A DNA stretch of 64,000 nucleotides from an uncultured Clostridium sp. (GCA_946497695.1 CAMMLJ010000001.1:1-64000), one strand, 5' to 3'; positions 51,068 to 60,301 are shown, counted from the stretch's first letter. Translations and numbers: made by a program. Notes: a model not told the origin generated them from the sequence alone.

Positions 51068-53860
51068 GTGAATTGGTTTAACAAAGGAATAAGTCAAGTA
51101 GAAAAAGAATTACAAACCAATATTAAGGAAGGCTTAACAGAAGAACAAGTAAAGGCAAATTATGAAAAGTATGGCATGAACGAATTAAAGCAAAAAAAGA
51201 AAAAATCTTTATTTGTAAAATTTTTAGAACAATTTAAAGATTTTATGATTATCGTTTTAATTATTGCAGCCATAGTATCTGGAGCTGTAGGAATTGCAGA
51301 AGGCGAAGGAATAACAGATACAATTATAATTTTAATAGTTGTAGTACTTAATGCAATAATTGGAGTAGTACAAGAAAGTAAAGCAGAGAAATCATTAGAA
51401 GCACTTCAAAAATTAAGTGCACATGCATCAAAAGTTATGCGTAATGGCAAAGTAACAGTAGTACAATCTAGAGAATTAGTACCAGGAGATGTTGTAGTTT
51501 TAGATACAGGTGACTATGTACCAGCAGACTTAAGAATAGTAGAAAGTGCAAATTTAAAATCACAAGAAGCATCACTAACAGGTGAATCTGTACCTGTAGA
51601 TAAAAATACAGAAACAATAGAAGATGAAAAAGTTAGCCTTGGTGATAGAACAAATATGCTTTTCTCTTCTTCACTTATAACATATGGAAGAGGAAAAGGT
51701 ATTGTAGTAGAAACAGGAATGAATACAGAAGTTGGTAAAATAGCAAAAATAATTAATGATACAGAAGGAACAGAAACACCACTTCAAACAAAATTAAATA
51801 AATTAGGAAAAACACTAGGAATAGCAGCACTTGCAATATGTATAGTAATATTTATAATAGGAATTGCTTATGGTAAAGATGTAATAGATATGTTTATGAC
51901 AGCTGTAAGCTTAGCTGTTGCAGCAATTCCAGAAGGTTTAGCAGCAGTTTCTACAATAGTTTTAGCAATTGGTGTTCAAAGAATGGTAAAGAAAAATGCC
52001 ATCATAAAGAAATTACCAGCAGTAGAAACTTTAGGAAGTGCAACAGTTATTTGTTCAGATAAAACAGGAACACTTACACAAAACAAAATGACTGTTCAAA
52101 AAGTATTTGTAAATAATGAAGTAGTAGAAGTTGCAGATATTAAAGATATCAGCAATGAATTAGATAGATTAATGCAAGTTTGTACACTATGTAACGATAC
52201 AAAAATTGGTGCAGAGAATCAATTAACAGGAGATCCAACAGAAACAGCATTAATAGATTTAGGATTTAAAATCAATTTTGACGTAAAAGAAGTTTTAGAA
52301 TTAAAAAGAGTAAAAGAGATTCCATTTGATTCTGACAGAAAATTAATGACTACAGTAAACAAAGTAGGAGAAAAATATTTTGTATATACAAAAGGTGGAA
52401 TTGATGAATTACTTGCAAGATGTAATTCATATATATTAAATGGTGAAATAAAAAATGATTTAGCAAATTATAAAGCAGAAATAGATAAATATAATGTGGG
52501 AATGGCAAAGGATGCTCTAAGAGTATTAGCTATGGCATATAAAGAGTTAGATCATGAACCAACAGATGAAGAAATGAAAAATATAGAAAATGACTTAATA
52601 TTTGTTGGAATGGTTGGAATGATAGATCCACCAAGAGAAGAAGTTAAAGTAGCAGTAGAAAAATGTAAAACAGCAGGAATTAAAACTGTAATGATTACAG
52701 GTGATCATAAGATTACAGCTGTTGCAATTGCAAAAGCATTAGGAATATTAGAAAACGAAGATGAAGCTATAACTGGTAGTGAACTAGAAGAAATGTCAGA
52801 TGAAGATTTAACAAAGAATATTAGAAAATATTCAGTTTATGCAAGGGTATCACCAGAACACAAAGTTAGAATAGTAAAAGCATGGCAAGCAAATGGGGAA
52901 ATTGTTGCTATGACAGGTGATGGTGTAAATGATGCTCCAGCATTAAAAACAGCAGATATTGGTTGTGCAATGGGAATTGTAGGTACAGACGTTTCTAAGG
53001 AAGCAGCAGATGTAATATTAACTGATGATAATTTTGCAACAATAGTATCATCAGTAGAAGAAGGAAGACGTATTTATGACAATATATTAAAAGCTATTCA
53101 ATTCTTACTTTCTAGTAATGTTGGTGAAATTATAGTACTATTTTTAGCAATTCTAATTACACCTTGGCTTGGAAGCACATTTAATATAGATATTGGATTA
53201 ATCGAAGTATTACTTCCAATTCATATATTATGGATTAATTTAGTAACAGATTCACTTCCAGCATTAGCATTAGCAGTAGACCCTGCAGAAGACGATGTAA
53301 TGAAACGAAAACCAAAGAAACAAAAAGGTATTTTTACAAAAGGTATGAGTTTTAGAGTTGTATATCAAGGAATAATGATTGGTTTACTTACACTTGCAGC
53401 ATTTATAATTGGTATTGCAACACCAGAAGAGAATTTACCAACTATGGTAAAAATAGATGGAACTTTATATGGTGTTGAAGAAGTAGAAAACTTAGATGAA
53501 GCATTAGCAAATGGTGCAGAATATGTAGAAAATCAAGAAGTAAAAGTAGAAATTGGTCAAACAATGGCCTTTATGGTATTAGCATTTTCAGAATTAGTAC
53601 ATGTATTTAACATTAGGAATAACAAAAAATCTGTATTTAAAACACATCCATTTAACAACAAAATGTTATTGCTAGCAATAGGAGCATCAGCAGCATTAAT
53701 GCTTATAATATTGTTAGTACCAGCATTAAGACATATATTCAGTATACCAATTTTACCAATGGGCAACTTAATAGAAACAATTTTATTAATAATAGCACCA
53801 TTAGTAATTGTAGAAATATTCAAACTATTAAAAATAAACACAACAAAAGACGAAGCATAA
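51068..53860 (+). CDS. P-type cation-transporting ATPase (type IIA, Ca2+/Mn2+)
   Basis: Polytopic membrane pump of the SERCA/PacL class. N-terminal cation-ATPase domain, actuator motif SLTGESVPVDKN, transmembrane ion-site VAAIPEGLAAVSTIVLAIGV, phosphorylation site DKTGTLTQNKM (Asp331), nucleotide domain FDSDRKLMTTV, hinge TGDGVNDAPALK and six C-terminal helices with LWINLVTDSLPALALAVDP. The 930 residues are typical. The start is GTG with AAAGGAGAG upstream. A manganese-type riboswitch controls it, so the physiological role is probably Mn2+ (or Ca2+) export; specificity is inferred from context, not sequence. Confidence 0.95.
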   Translation: MNWFNKGISQVEKELQTNIKEGLTEEQVKANYEKYGMNELKQKKKKSLFVKFLEQFKDFMIIVLIIAAIVSGAVGIAEGEGITDTIIILIVVVLNAIIGVVQESKAEKSLEALQKLSAHASKVMRNGKVTVVQSRELVPGDVVVLDTGDYVPADLRIVESANLKSQEASLTGESVPVDKNTETIEDEKVSLGDRTNMLFSSSLITYGRGKGIVVETGMNTEVGKIAKIINDTEGTETPLQTKLNKLGKTLGIAALAICIVIFIIGIAYGKDVIDMFMTAVSLAVAAIPEGLAAVSTIVLAIGVQRMVKKNAIIKKLPAVETLGSATVICSDKTGTLTQNKMTVQKVFVNNEVVEVADIKDISNELDRLMQVCTLCNDTKIGAENQLTGDPTETALIDLGFKINFDVKEVLELKRVKEIPFDSDRKLMTTVNKVGEKYFVYTKGGIDELLARCNSYILNGEIKNDLANYKAEIDKYNVGMAKDALRVLAMAYKELDHEPTDEEMKNIENDLIFVGMVGMIDPPREEVKVAVEKCKTAGIKTVMITGDHKITAVAIAKALGILENEDEAITGSELEEMSDEDLTKNIRKYSVYARVSPEHKVRIVKAWQANGEIVAMTGDGVNDAPALKTADIGCAMGIVGTDVSKEAADVILTDDNFATIVSSVEEGRRIYDNILKAIQFLLSSNVGEIIVLFLAILITPWLGSTFNIDIGLIEVLLPIHILWINLVTDSLPALALAVDPAEDDVMKRKPKKQKGIFTKGMSFRVVYQGIMIGLLTLAAFIIGIATPEENLPTMVKIDGTLYGVEEVENLDEALANGAEYVENQEVKVEIGQTMAFMVLAFSELVHVFNIRNNKKSVFKTHPFNNKMLLLAIGASAALMLIILLVPALRHIFSIPILPMGNLIETILLIIAPLVIVEIFKLLKINTTKDEA

Positions 53861-53867
53861 ATCAAAA

Positions 53868-53949
53868 GGGATTTAGAACGTTCCTAGGGATTTGGGGACG
53901 TTCCTTAAATCCCTTTTTTGAACTTTAGGGACGGGCTTAAAGTTCAAAA
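53868..53949 (+). repeat. Interspersed palindromic repeat, locus 9 (tandem) plus second hairpin
   Basis: A partial copy (GGGATTTAGAACGTTCCTA) is followed by a complete copy (53887-53913) and TTTTTT. A further 12-bp perfect stem TTTTGAACTTTA / TAAAGTTCAAAA (53916-53949) encloses GGGACGGG, a degenerate core. It terminates the ATPase transcript. Confidence 0.85.
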
Positions 53950-54056
53950 TTTATGTAAAATACTACGAAGTCAACAACCAAAATATATTTTGTATTGAAT
54001 TTTAAATATGCTTGATATATAATATATGCGAAAAAACAAGTGCTAGGTGAGCAAAA

Positions 54057-54920
54057 ATGACATTAGATTTAATAGAGGTAAAACCACGTTTAAATGTAAA
54101 AAAAGTAATAATAATTACAATAGTTTTGATATTAATCATATCGCTTATGTCTACAGCGATATTTTTTGGTGTGCGTCATTATAATAAGAATTTAAGTATA
54201 ATAGAAAGTGAGATATTAGCTAAAAATAAACCAACTCATGAACTGTTTTTTTCAGATAATGCAAAGAAAAACAAAATAGTAGATAGAGTGTCACATATTT
54301 ATAATTCAGATTATAAAAGAGTTTTTCTAACATTTGATGATGGTCCTTCGAAATCTGTTACTATTCCAATTTTGGATATATTAAAACAAAATAATGTTAG
54401 AGCAACATTTTTTGTGTTGGGAAGTAATGCCGAAAGATATCCAGAAATAGTAAAAAGAGCATATCAAGAAGGTCATTATATAGCAAACCATAGTTTTACA
54501 CATGTTTATTCTAATATATATTCCTCACCACAGGCAGTGTTAGATGAATATAACAGAACAGAAACAGCTATAAAAAATGCAATAGGAGATCAAACTTATA
54601 ATTCTAGGGTATTTAGGTTCCCAGGAGGGACAACCGGAGGAAAATATGCAAATATTAAGACAGAAGCTGTTAATTTATTAAATCAAAAAAATGTGGCACA
54701 TCTAGATTGGAATGCTTTAACTGCTGATGCAGCCGGGTTAGATAATGTAAATGATATGATGAGCTATGTAGAAAGTACAATTGGAAATAAAAATAGTGTG
54801 GTTATATTAATGCATGATATAGGAACTAAAAAAAGTACGTATGAATTATTACCACAATTAATACAAGTATTAAAAGACAAGGGATATGTATTCGAAAATA
54901 TATATGACATCTTAAAATGA
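54057..54920 (+). CDS. Polysaccharide deacetylase (NodB domain)
   Basis: Membrane-anchored carbohydrate esterase family 4 enzyme, likely peptidoglycan or chitooligosaccharide N-deacetylase. A transmembrane helix (about residues 17-39) is followed by a linker and the NodB domain: motif 1 LTFDDGPSKSV, FFVLGSNAERYPEIVKRA, zinc motif HSFTH in YIANHSFTHVYSN, motif 3 RVFRFPGGTTGG and motif 5 VVILMHDIG. The 287 residues are normal. AGGTGAG precedes the ATG. It has a single-gene layout with a strong terminator. Confidence 0.92.
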   Translation: MTLDLIEVKPRLNVKKVIIITIVLILIISLMSTAIFFGVRHYNKNLSIIESEILAKNKPTHELFFSDNAKKNKIVDRVSHIYNSDYKRVFLTFDDGPSKSVTIPILDILKQNNVRATFFVLGSNAERYPEIVKRAYQEGHYIANHSFTHVYSNIYSSPQAVLDEYNRTETAIKNAIGDQTYNSRVFRFPGGTTGGKYANIKTEAVNLLNQKNVAHLDWNALTADAAGLDNVNDMMSYVESTIGNKNSVVILMHDIGTKKSTYELLPQLIQVLKDKGYVFENIYDILK

Positions 54921-54927
54921 TTTAATA

Positions 54928-54960
54928 AAAACAGAGCAAAATGAAATAATGCTCTGTTTT
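54928..54960. terminator. Bidirectional terminator between convergent genes
   Basis: Perfect 11-bp stem AAAACAGAGCA / TGCTCTGTTTT with A- and T-tracts on both sides, serving the deacetylase and the thioesterase. Confidence 0.9.
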
Positions 54961-54961
54961 A

Positions 54962-55699
54962 TTAACTCTCTTTAAATATAATAATAGCATGAATTTTTTT
55001 ATCATCAAGACCTTCAATAATTACTTTATGAGTATTTTCTTCGAAGACATAGTAGCATTTTACAGTATCATGAAGTTTAATTTGTTTCTTATAAGCTATT
55101 TCGAAAAAGTTGAATGTTTTATTTTTATAAACTTCAGCAGGTAATGCTTCATAAGCCATATCCAAATAATATAGATTATGCATATGGTTGTTTAAATCAA
55201 TTTGTGAACGATTAACTATATACATACTTAAAGATTCATAATTATCCGAATCAGATAATTTAGTAAGCATGGATTCTTCAGGAGGAAAAGCAGTTTTAGT
55301 ATCTGGACAGTATAGCTTAATTATTTCATCAGGAATATGTCTTAATTTGCCAGTATTAGTATCTACTAAAACCCATTTAGATGTTCCAATAATAACTAAT
55401 TCGTTATTTTGATTATATACTTCATAATCACGATAGGTAGAGAACTTTTCTGTATTTCTAGCCCATGTAACGATGTGCAATTTATCACCATAAATTGGTC
55501 TTTTTAAAACTTTAACTTTCCATCCAAGCAAAACCCAAGAAGAATTTGTTCTAGGTATTTCATTTAGTCCAAAATTTATACTATCAGAATGATAAGAACC
55601 AATATTTTCAAAAAAAGCTAAAATTGCTTTATTGCTTAAATAGTTAGGATTTTCTATATCTCTTAATCCAATTTCAAAATCATGTTCAAAAAAAGCCAT
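54962..55699 (-). CDS. Acyl-ACP thioesterase
   Basis: Hydrolyses acyl-ACP to free fatty acid; double-hotdog FatA/FatB-like fold (PF01643). The first half contains YLSNKAILAFFENIGSYHSD, SWVLLGWKVKVLKRPIYGDK and HIVTWARNTEKFSTYRDYEV; the second has QIDLNNHMHNLYYLDMAYEA with the catalytic Asn-His-type segment. At 245 residues it is normal for bacterial members. The ATG at 55699 has AGGAGG upstream (minus strand); a longer frame running back through repeats to 55813 is an artefact. It is divergent from an acyl-CoA synthetase, together suggesting fatty-acid recycling. Confidence 0.9.
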   Translation of the reverse strand: MAFFEHDFEIGLRDIENPNYLSNKAILAFFENIGSYHSDSINFGLNEIPRTNSSWVLLGWKVKVLKRPIYGDKLHIVTWARNTEKFSTYRDYEVYNQNNELVIIGTSKWVLVDTNTGKLRHIPDEIIKLYCPDTKTAFPPEESMLTKLSDSDNYESLSMYIVNRSQIDLNNHMHNLYYLDMAYEALPAEVYKNKTFNFFEIAYKKQIKLHDTVKCYYVFEENTHKVIIEGLDDKKIHAIIIFKES

Positions 55700-55736
55700 A
55701 ATTAAGCCTCCTAAATAATTAATATATAAATAAATG

Positions 55737-55823
55737 GGATTTAAGGAACGTCCCCAAATCCCTAACAAGGAATGTCCTAAAATCCCTAAATGAGGATTAC
55801 AAGGAATGTCCAAAAATCCTTAT
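55737..55823 (-). repeat. Interspersed palindromic repeat, locus 10 (decayed tandem array)
   Basis: One good copy (55737-55763, core GGAACGTCCCC, reverse orientation) is followed by two degenerate units with AAGGAATGTCC. It is the only locus lying upstream of a gene start with no gene ending into it. Confidence 0.78.
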
Positions 55824-55925
55824 GAGAGTATCAAAACTCCTATCCAAAATCTTAATCGAGTTTTATTCTAGCACAAAAAGTTTGAAAATACAATTATACT
55901 AAGTAGTATAGAAATATAAAAATTA

Positions 55926-55954
55926 TTTACAAAAACTAATAATTGTGGCATAAT
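55926..55954 (+). promoter_or_regulatory. Promoter of the acyl-CoA synthetase
   Basis: TTTACA at 55926-55931 and CATAAT at 55949-55954 with 17-bp spacing. Confidence 0.5.
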
Positions 55955-55979
55955 ATAAACGTATAGGAGTGATAGTATT

Positions 55980-57854
55980 ATGAGAATTTTGAGAGATTTT
56001 AAATTACCAGATTTTAAATTTCCTAAAATGAAAATGGAAGGTATGGAAAACATACAAGAAATGCAAGTTAATTATGACAAAATAGATCAAATAAAAGACA
56101 AAAAGTCAAAGAATAAATATTACGAGGAAACACATTATAAGACTGTAAAAGAAATATTTAAAAGATCAATAGAAAAATATAAAAATAATATATATATTCT
56201 AGAAAGACCAAATCATGATCATAAAGCTAAATTCGAAGAATTTACTTATGAAAGATTTGGTAATGATGTAATTAATTTAGGTACAGGACTTATGAAGTAC
56301 TTAAATTTGCCAAATGAAAGAATTGTAATTATTGGTGAAAATACATATTATTGGTATGTTTCATATTTCTCAATCTTATGTGGAGTAGGTATTGCTGTTC
56401 CTGTAGATAAAGAATTACCAAATAACGAAATAGAAAATGTAATAAAACGTTCACATGCGGCAGCTGTAATCTATTCAAAGAAGAAAAAAGATGCTATAGA
56501 TAAAATAAAAGACAATTTACCAATGGTAAAATATTTTATCGAAATGAATAGTGATGAAGGCGTACAAGGTAGAGATGTAGGAATAGAACATGTTATAGCA
56601 GAAGGTAAGAAGTTAACAGATGCTGGAAATACTGAATATATGGATGTAGAAATAGATCCAGAAGAATTTAAATTCTTAATATTTACTTCTGGAACAACTT
56701 CACAAGCCAAAGGTGTTATGCTTTGCCATAGAAACTTGGCAGAAAATGTAAATGCAGTTTCAAAATATGTAAAAATATATGAAAGTGATAGATTTTTTTC
56801 TGTATTGCCACTTCACCACACATATGAATCATCAATTGGAGCATTGTTACCATTTGCAAATGGTTCATCAGTTGCAATTTGTGGTGGACTAAGATATATA
56901 GTACCAGATATGCAAGAATCAAAACCAACAGCAATGCTAGCAGTGCCATTATTAGTTGAAAGTTTATACAAAAAAATAAATCAATCAATAGAAAAAAGTG
57001 GTAAATCAGGTTTAGTAAATTCTATGCTTCATCTAACAAATGCATTAAAAAGTGTTGGAATAGATATTAAAAGAAAAGTATTTAAAGAAATATATGACAA
57101 TTTAGGCGGAAATATGAGGATAATAGTTTCTGCAGCAGCACCAATAGATAAAAAAATAGGAAAATGGGTTCAAGACATAGGAATTGAATTTTTACAAGGA
57201 TATGGATTAACAGAAACTGCTCCAATTGCAGCACTTACACCAGAGTGTGATCCAAGAGTTGGTTCAGTTGGACTTCCAGTAAATTGTGCACAAATAAAAA
57301 TTCATAATCCAAACGAGAATGAAGAAGGCGAAATTTGGATTAAGAGCCAAACATTAATGCTTGGATATTATGAAGATGAGGAAGCTACAAAAGAAGTAGT
57401 ACATGATGGATGGTTTAATTCTGGAGATATTGGTTACCAAGATAAAGATGGTTATGTATATGTTACAGGTAGAAGTAAGAATGTTATAGTAACACAAAAT
57501 GGAAAAAATATTTATCCAGAAGAAATAGAATTATTACTATCTAAAATTTCAGAAATTCAAGAATGTATGGTATATGGTAAAGAAGTAGAAGGAGAAAAAG
57601 AATTAATAATTTCTGTAAAAGTTATTCCAAATATGGAGGAAATAGAAAGATTACATGGAAAAGACTTAAGTGAAGAAGAAATACATAAAATTATTTGGAA
57701 TAAAATAAAAGAAGTAAATAAAGGATTAACATCATATAAAGCAATAAAAAATCTAGAAATAAAACATGATGAATTTGCAAAAACAACAACAATGAAAATA
57801 AAAAGATATGTGGAACTTCAAAAAGACAAAGAACAAAATAAAACAGAAGAATAA
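55980..57854 (+). CDS. Long-chain acyl-CoA synthetase-like AMP-forming ligase
   Basis: ANL-superfamily enzyme that activates an acyl chain via acyl-AMP. P-loop motif FLIFTSGTTSQAKGVMLCHR (about residues 236-255), VLPLHHTYESSIGALLPF, A5 motif FLQGYGLTETAPIAALTPE and A8 motif DGWFNSGDIGYQDKDGYVYV with the late catalytic-lysine domain (KTTTMKIKRYVELQ). The 624 residues are typical of long-chain members. GGAGTG precedes the ATG. It could act on exogenous or turnover fatty acids, or load an ACP; the divergent thioesterase favours lipid turnover. Confidence 0.9.
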   Translation: MRILRDFKLPDFKFPKMKMEGMENIQEMQVNYDKIDQIKDKKSKNKYYEETHYKTVKEIFKRSIEKYKNNIYILERPNHDHKAKFEEFTYERFGNDVINLGTGLMKYLNLPNERIVIIGENTYYWYVSYFSILCGVGIAVPVDKELPNNEIENVIKRSHAAAVIYSKKKKDAIDKIKDNLPMVKYFIEMNSDEGVQGRDVGIEHVIAEGKKLTDAGNTEYMDVEIDPEEFKFLIFTSGTTSQAKGVMLCHRNLAENVNAVSKYVKIYESDRFFSVLPLHHTYESSIGALLPFANGSSVAICGGLRYIVPDMQESKPTAMLAVPLLVESLYKKINQSIEKSGKSGLVNSMLHLTNALKSVGIDIKRKVFKEIYDNLGGNMRIIVSAAAPIDKKIGKWVQDIGIEFLQGYGLTETAPIAALTPECDPRVGSVGLPVNCAQIKIHNPNENEEGEIWIKSQTLMLGYYEDEEATKEVVHDGWFNSGDIGYQDKDGYVYVTGRSKNVIVTQNGKNIYPEEIELLLSKISEIQECMVYGKEVEGEKELIISVKVIPNMEEIERLHGKDLSEEEIHKIIWNKIKEVNKGLTSYKAIKNLEIKHDEFAKTTTMKIKRYVELQKDKEQNKTEE

Positions 57855-57867
57855 ATTTGGAGGCAAT

Positions 57868-58344
57868 ATGAAAAAAAAGAAAGTACTATTTATATCTAGT
57901 ACAGGTGGACATTTTAATGAATTGATGCAATTAAAACCAATGTTTGAAAAATATGATTATCATATAATAACAGAAAAAGATAAATTTACAGAAGGATTTA
58001 AAAAACAATATGGAAAGCGAATTTCGTATATGTTATATGGAACAAGATCCCATCCACTTGCATATCCGTTTAAATTTTTATGGAATTGTATTTTAACAGT
58101 ATTTTATTTTATAAAAATAAGACCAAGATATATAATAACAACAGGTACTCATAATGCAGGTCCAATGTGTATACTTGGAAAAATATTTGGGAGTAAGATT
58201 ATATATATAGAAACATTTGCAAATAGAAATTCTAAAACAGCAACAGGAAAGCTGGTTTATAAGTTTGCAGATTTGTTTATAGTGCAATGGGAAGAAATGC
58301 TAAAATTATATCCAAAAGCAAAATTAGGAGGATCAATATTTTGA
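57868..58344 (+). CDS. Alg14/PssD-like glycosyltransferase membrane subunit
   Basis: Membrane-associated half of a split GT-B glycosyltransferase, as in eukaryotic Alg14 or streptococcal Cps14F/PssD. Signature KVLFISSTGGHFNELMQLKP at the N-terminus, a hydrophobic stretch (LWNCILTVFYFI, about 70-81), TTGTHNAGPMCILGKIFGSK, then IYIETFANRNSKTATGKLVY. 158 residues from ATG 57868 with GGAGG upstream. The stop codon overlaps the TTG start of the catalytic partner by four bases. First gene of an exopolysaccharide cluster. Confidence 0.9.
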   Translation: MKKKKVLFISSTGGHFNELMQLKPMFEKYDYHIITEKDKFTEGFKKQYGKRISYMLYGTRSHPLAYPFKFLWNCILTVFYFIKIRPRYIITTGTHNAGPMCILGKIFGSKIIYIETFANRNSKTATGKLVYKFADLFIVQWEEMLKLYPKAKLGGSIF

Positions 58345-58820
58345 TATTAGTATTATTAGGAACACAGGACAATAGTTTTCATCGTTTATTAGATAAAATT
58401 CAAGAGCTAATTAATGAAAAAGTAATAACAGAGAAAGTTATTGTTCAAGCAGGAAGAACAAAATATGAATCAAAAGATATGGAAATATATAGTTTAATGC
58501 CAGAAGAAAAGCTAAGCGAAATAATGAAGAAAGCAGATTTGGTTATAACTCATGGAGGAGTGGGATCTATAGTAATGGCATTAAAGATGGGAAAGAAAGT
58601 AATTGCTGTGCCACGTTTAAGTTCTTTTGGAGAACATATAAATGATCACCAGATACAAATAGTAGATTCTTTTGATAAGCAAGATTTTTTAATAGGTGTA
58701 ACAAAGCTAGACGATTTAAAAGAAGCTTTAGAAAAATCCAAAAAATTCAAACCAAAACATTTTAAAAGTGAAACAGATCACATGATAAAATTAATTGAAG
58801 ATTTTATAGATAATAACTAA
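58341..58820 (+). CDS. Alg13/PssE-like glycosyltransferase catalytic subunit
   Basis: Catalytic C-terminal domain of GT28, partner of the preceding Alg14-like protein. The chain starts LILVLLGTQDNSFHRLLDKI and has the UDP-sugar motif ADLVITHGGVGSIVMALKMG with VIAVPRLSSFGEHINDHQ. About 159 residues. The start is TTG at 58341, chosen because AGGAGG lies nine bases upstream and the codon overlaps the previous TGA; an upstream ATG at 58287 is buried in the neighbouring gene. The pair probably adds the second sugar of a lipid-linked repeat unit. Confidence 0.9.
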   Translation: MILVLLGTQDNSFHRLLDKIQELINEKVITEKVIVQAGRTKYESKDMEIYSLMPEEKLSEIMKKADLVITHGGVGSIVMALKMGKKVIAVPRLSSFGEHINDHQIQIVDSFDKQDFLIGVTKLDDLKEALEKSKKFKPKHFKSETDHMIKLIEDFIDNN

Positions 58821-58860
58821 AAAATATGCGGTGGCTAAGAATAGCTATCGCATATTTTTT
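58819..58860 (+). terminator. Strong terminator after the Alg13/14 pair
   Basis: Perfect 12-bp stem AAAAAATATGCG / CGCATATTTTTT with an inner GCTA/TAGC helix and T-run. Confidence 0.9.
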
Positions 58861-59107
58861 CTTTCATGCTTGCTGTCTGTATGGGCAACATACGCAATTA
58901 CATATAAGATATTCTTGAATAGGAGCTTGTAATTCTCTCTAAATATATTAGAGTTTTTCTGGTAATTTCATTATTTATAAAACTTTTATTATTATATTAA
59001 AAAAGTAGTATTATATTATGATTGATATATGCTTTTCGTTGACACATACACAGTTTTAATATAAAATGGCATAAGAAAAAATAGGGAGAAATGAAGGTGT
59101 AATTAAT
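58861..59107 (+). other. Gene-free region before the GT4 gene
   Basis: No ORF of note. It holds a weak 6-bp hairpin CTCTAA / TTAGAG with TTTTT (58937-58958) and, near the right end, a promoter. No riboswitch core recognised. Confidence 0.4.
59039..59067 (+). promoter_or_regulatory. Promoter of the polysaccharide cluster's second unit
   Basis: TTGACA at 59039-59044 and TAAAAT at 59062-59067 with 17-bp spacing, about 40 bp before the GT4 gene. Confidence 0.6.
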
Positions 59108-60187
59108 ATGAAAAAACTATTATTTGCAGCATATAATTTAGACTTAGGTGGGATAGAAACATCTCTTATAACTCTTACGAATTTTTTGTTAGAAAAAGGC
59201 TATGAAATAACAATAGCTTTAGAAAAAAGAGAGGGAGTATTTCTAGATAAAATTTCTCCAAATATAAACATAATAGAATATACTCCTGCAAATGATAAAA
59301 ATATAATAAAAAGAAAAATAAATAATTTAATAAAAAGATATAAATTTATAAAAAAATATAAAAATAAATTTGACTTTTCTGCAAGTTTTGCTACATATTC
59401 AATACCTGCAAGTTTTATAGCTAGGACATGTTCTAAAAATAATGCTATATGGGGTCATGCAGACTATTTAAGCTTATATAATAATGATAAAAAGAAAATG
59501 AGAGATTTTTTTAATAAGAGAAAAGTAAATAAATTTAAAAAAATAATATTCGTTTCAGAAGAAGGAAAAGATAGCTTTATAAAAGTTTTTCCAAAATTGC
59601 AAAATAAAGTTATAACATGTAATAACTTAATTAATGATAATAGAATATTAAATAAGGCAGAAGAAAATGTAAATGATTTAAGTAAAGAGAATGTAGTTAC
59701 ATTTTTAAATGTAGGAAGACATGATGAAAAACAAAAAAAGTTAACAAGGATAATCTATTCAGCAGAACAACTAAAAAAAGATCACAAAAAATTTAGAGTG
59801 ATTTTTATAGGAGATGGACCAGATACAAATTTTTATAAAGAACAAGTAAAAGAAAAAAAGCTAGAAAATGAAGTAATTTTTTTAGGAAGAAAGAAAAATC
59901 CATATCCATATTATAAATTATGTGATTGTGTGGTACTATCTTCAGATTATGAGGGATATCCAGTAGTGTATTTAGAATCTTTTATTTTAAATAAGCCAAT
60001 AATAACTACAAATGTATCAGACTATGAACAAGTAGAAGGACATGGAATAGTAGTGGAAAAAGATGAAACAGAGATATATAAGGCAATGAGAACTTTTATA
60101 GAAAACGGATATGAAATATCTAAAAAATTCGATGCAAAAGAGTATAATACTAGTATATTTAATCAATTAGAAGAAATTATAGATTAA
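59108..60187 (+). CDS. Glycosyltransferase family 4
   Basis: GT-B retaining glycosyltransferase of 359 residues. N-terminal MKKLLFAAYNLDLGGIETSL with the glycine acceptor loop; C-terminal donor domain with VTFLNVGRHDEKQKKLTRII, RVIFIGDGPDTNFYK, NEVIFLGRKKNPYPYYKLCD and the E-x7-E block SDYEGYPVVYLESFILNKPI. AGGTG precedes the ATG. It likely adds one sugar of the surface polysaccharide repeat; identity of the sugar cannot be told. Confidence 0.9.
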   Translation: MKKLLFAAYNLDLGGIETSLITLTNFLLEKGYEITIALEKREGVFLDKISPNINIIEYTPANDKNIIKRKINNLIKRYKFIKKYKNKFDFSASFATYSIPASFIARTCSKNNAIWGHADYLSLYNNDKKKMRDFFNKRKVNKFKKIIFVSEEGKDSFIKVFPKLQNKVITCNNLINDNRILNKAEENVNDLSKENVVTFLNVGRHDEKQKKLTRIIYSAEQLKKDHKKFRVIFIGDGPDTNFYKEQVKEKKLENEVIFLGRKKNPYPYYKLCDCVVLSSDYEGYPVVYLESFILNKPIITTNVSDYEQVEGHGIVVEKDETEIYKAMRTFIENGYEISKKFDAKEYNTSIFNQLEEIID

Positions 60188-60219
60188 ATTTAGAAGATTA
60201 AAAAATTAAAATAAAAAAA

Positions 60220-60290
60220 GGGATTTTAAGGAACGTCCCCAAAATCCCGGATGTTCCAAATTCCTATAGGATGTAAAACATTCCTTAGAT
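60220..60290 (+). repeat. Interspersed palindromic repeat, locus 11
   Basis: Reverse-oriented copy with arms GGGATTTT/AAAATCCC around AAGGAACGTCCCC (60220-60248), followed by degenerate units with GGATGTTCC and ACATTCC up to the next gene's ribosome-binding site. Confidence 0.8.
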
Positions 60291-60301
60291 TGGAGAAAAA
60301 A

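Noticed and set aside
55700..55813. N-terminal extension of the acyl-ACP thioesterase
   Set aside because: The extra 38 codons run through decayed repeats. The ATG at 55699 has a perfect AGGAGG and starts where the family starts.
8767..60290. CRISPR array from the repeated GGGATTT units
   Set aside because: Copies are scattered over 50 kb, variable, palindromic, and lack regular spacers or cas genes.
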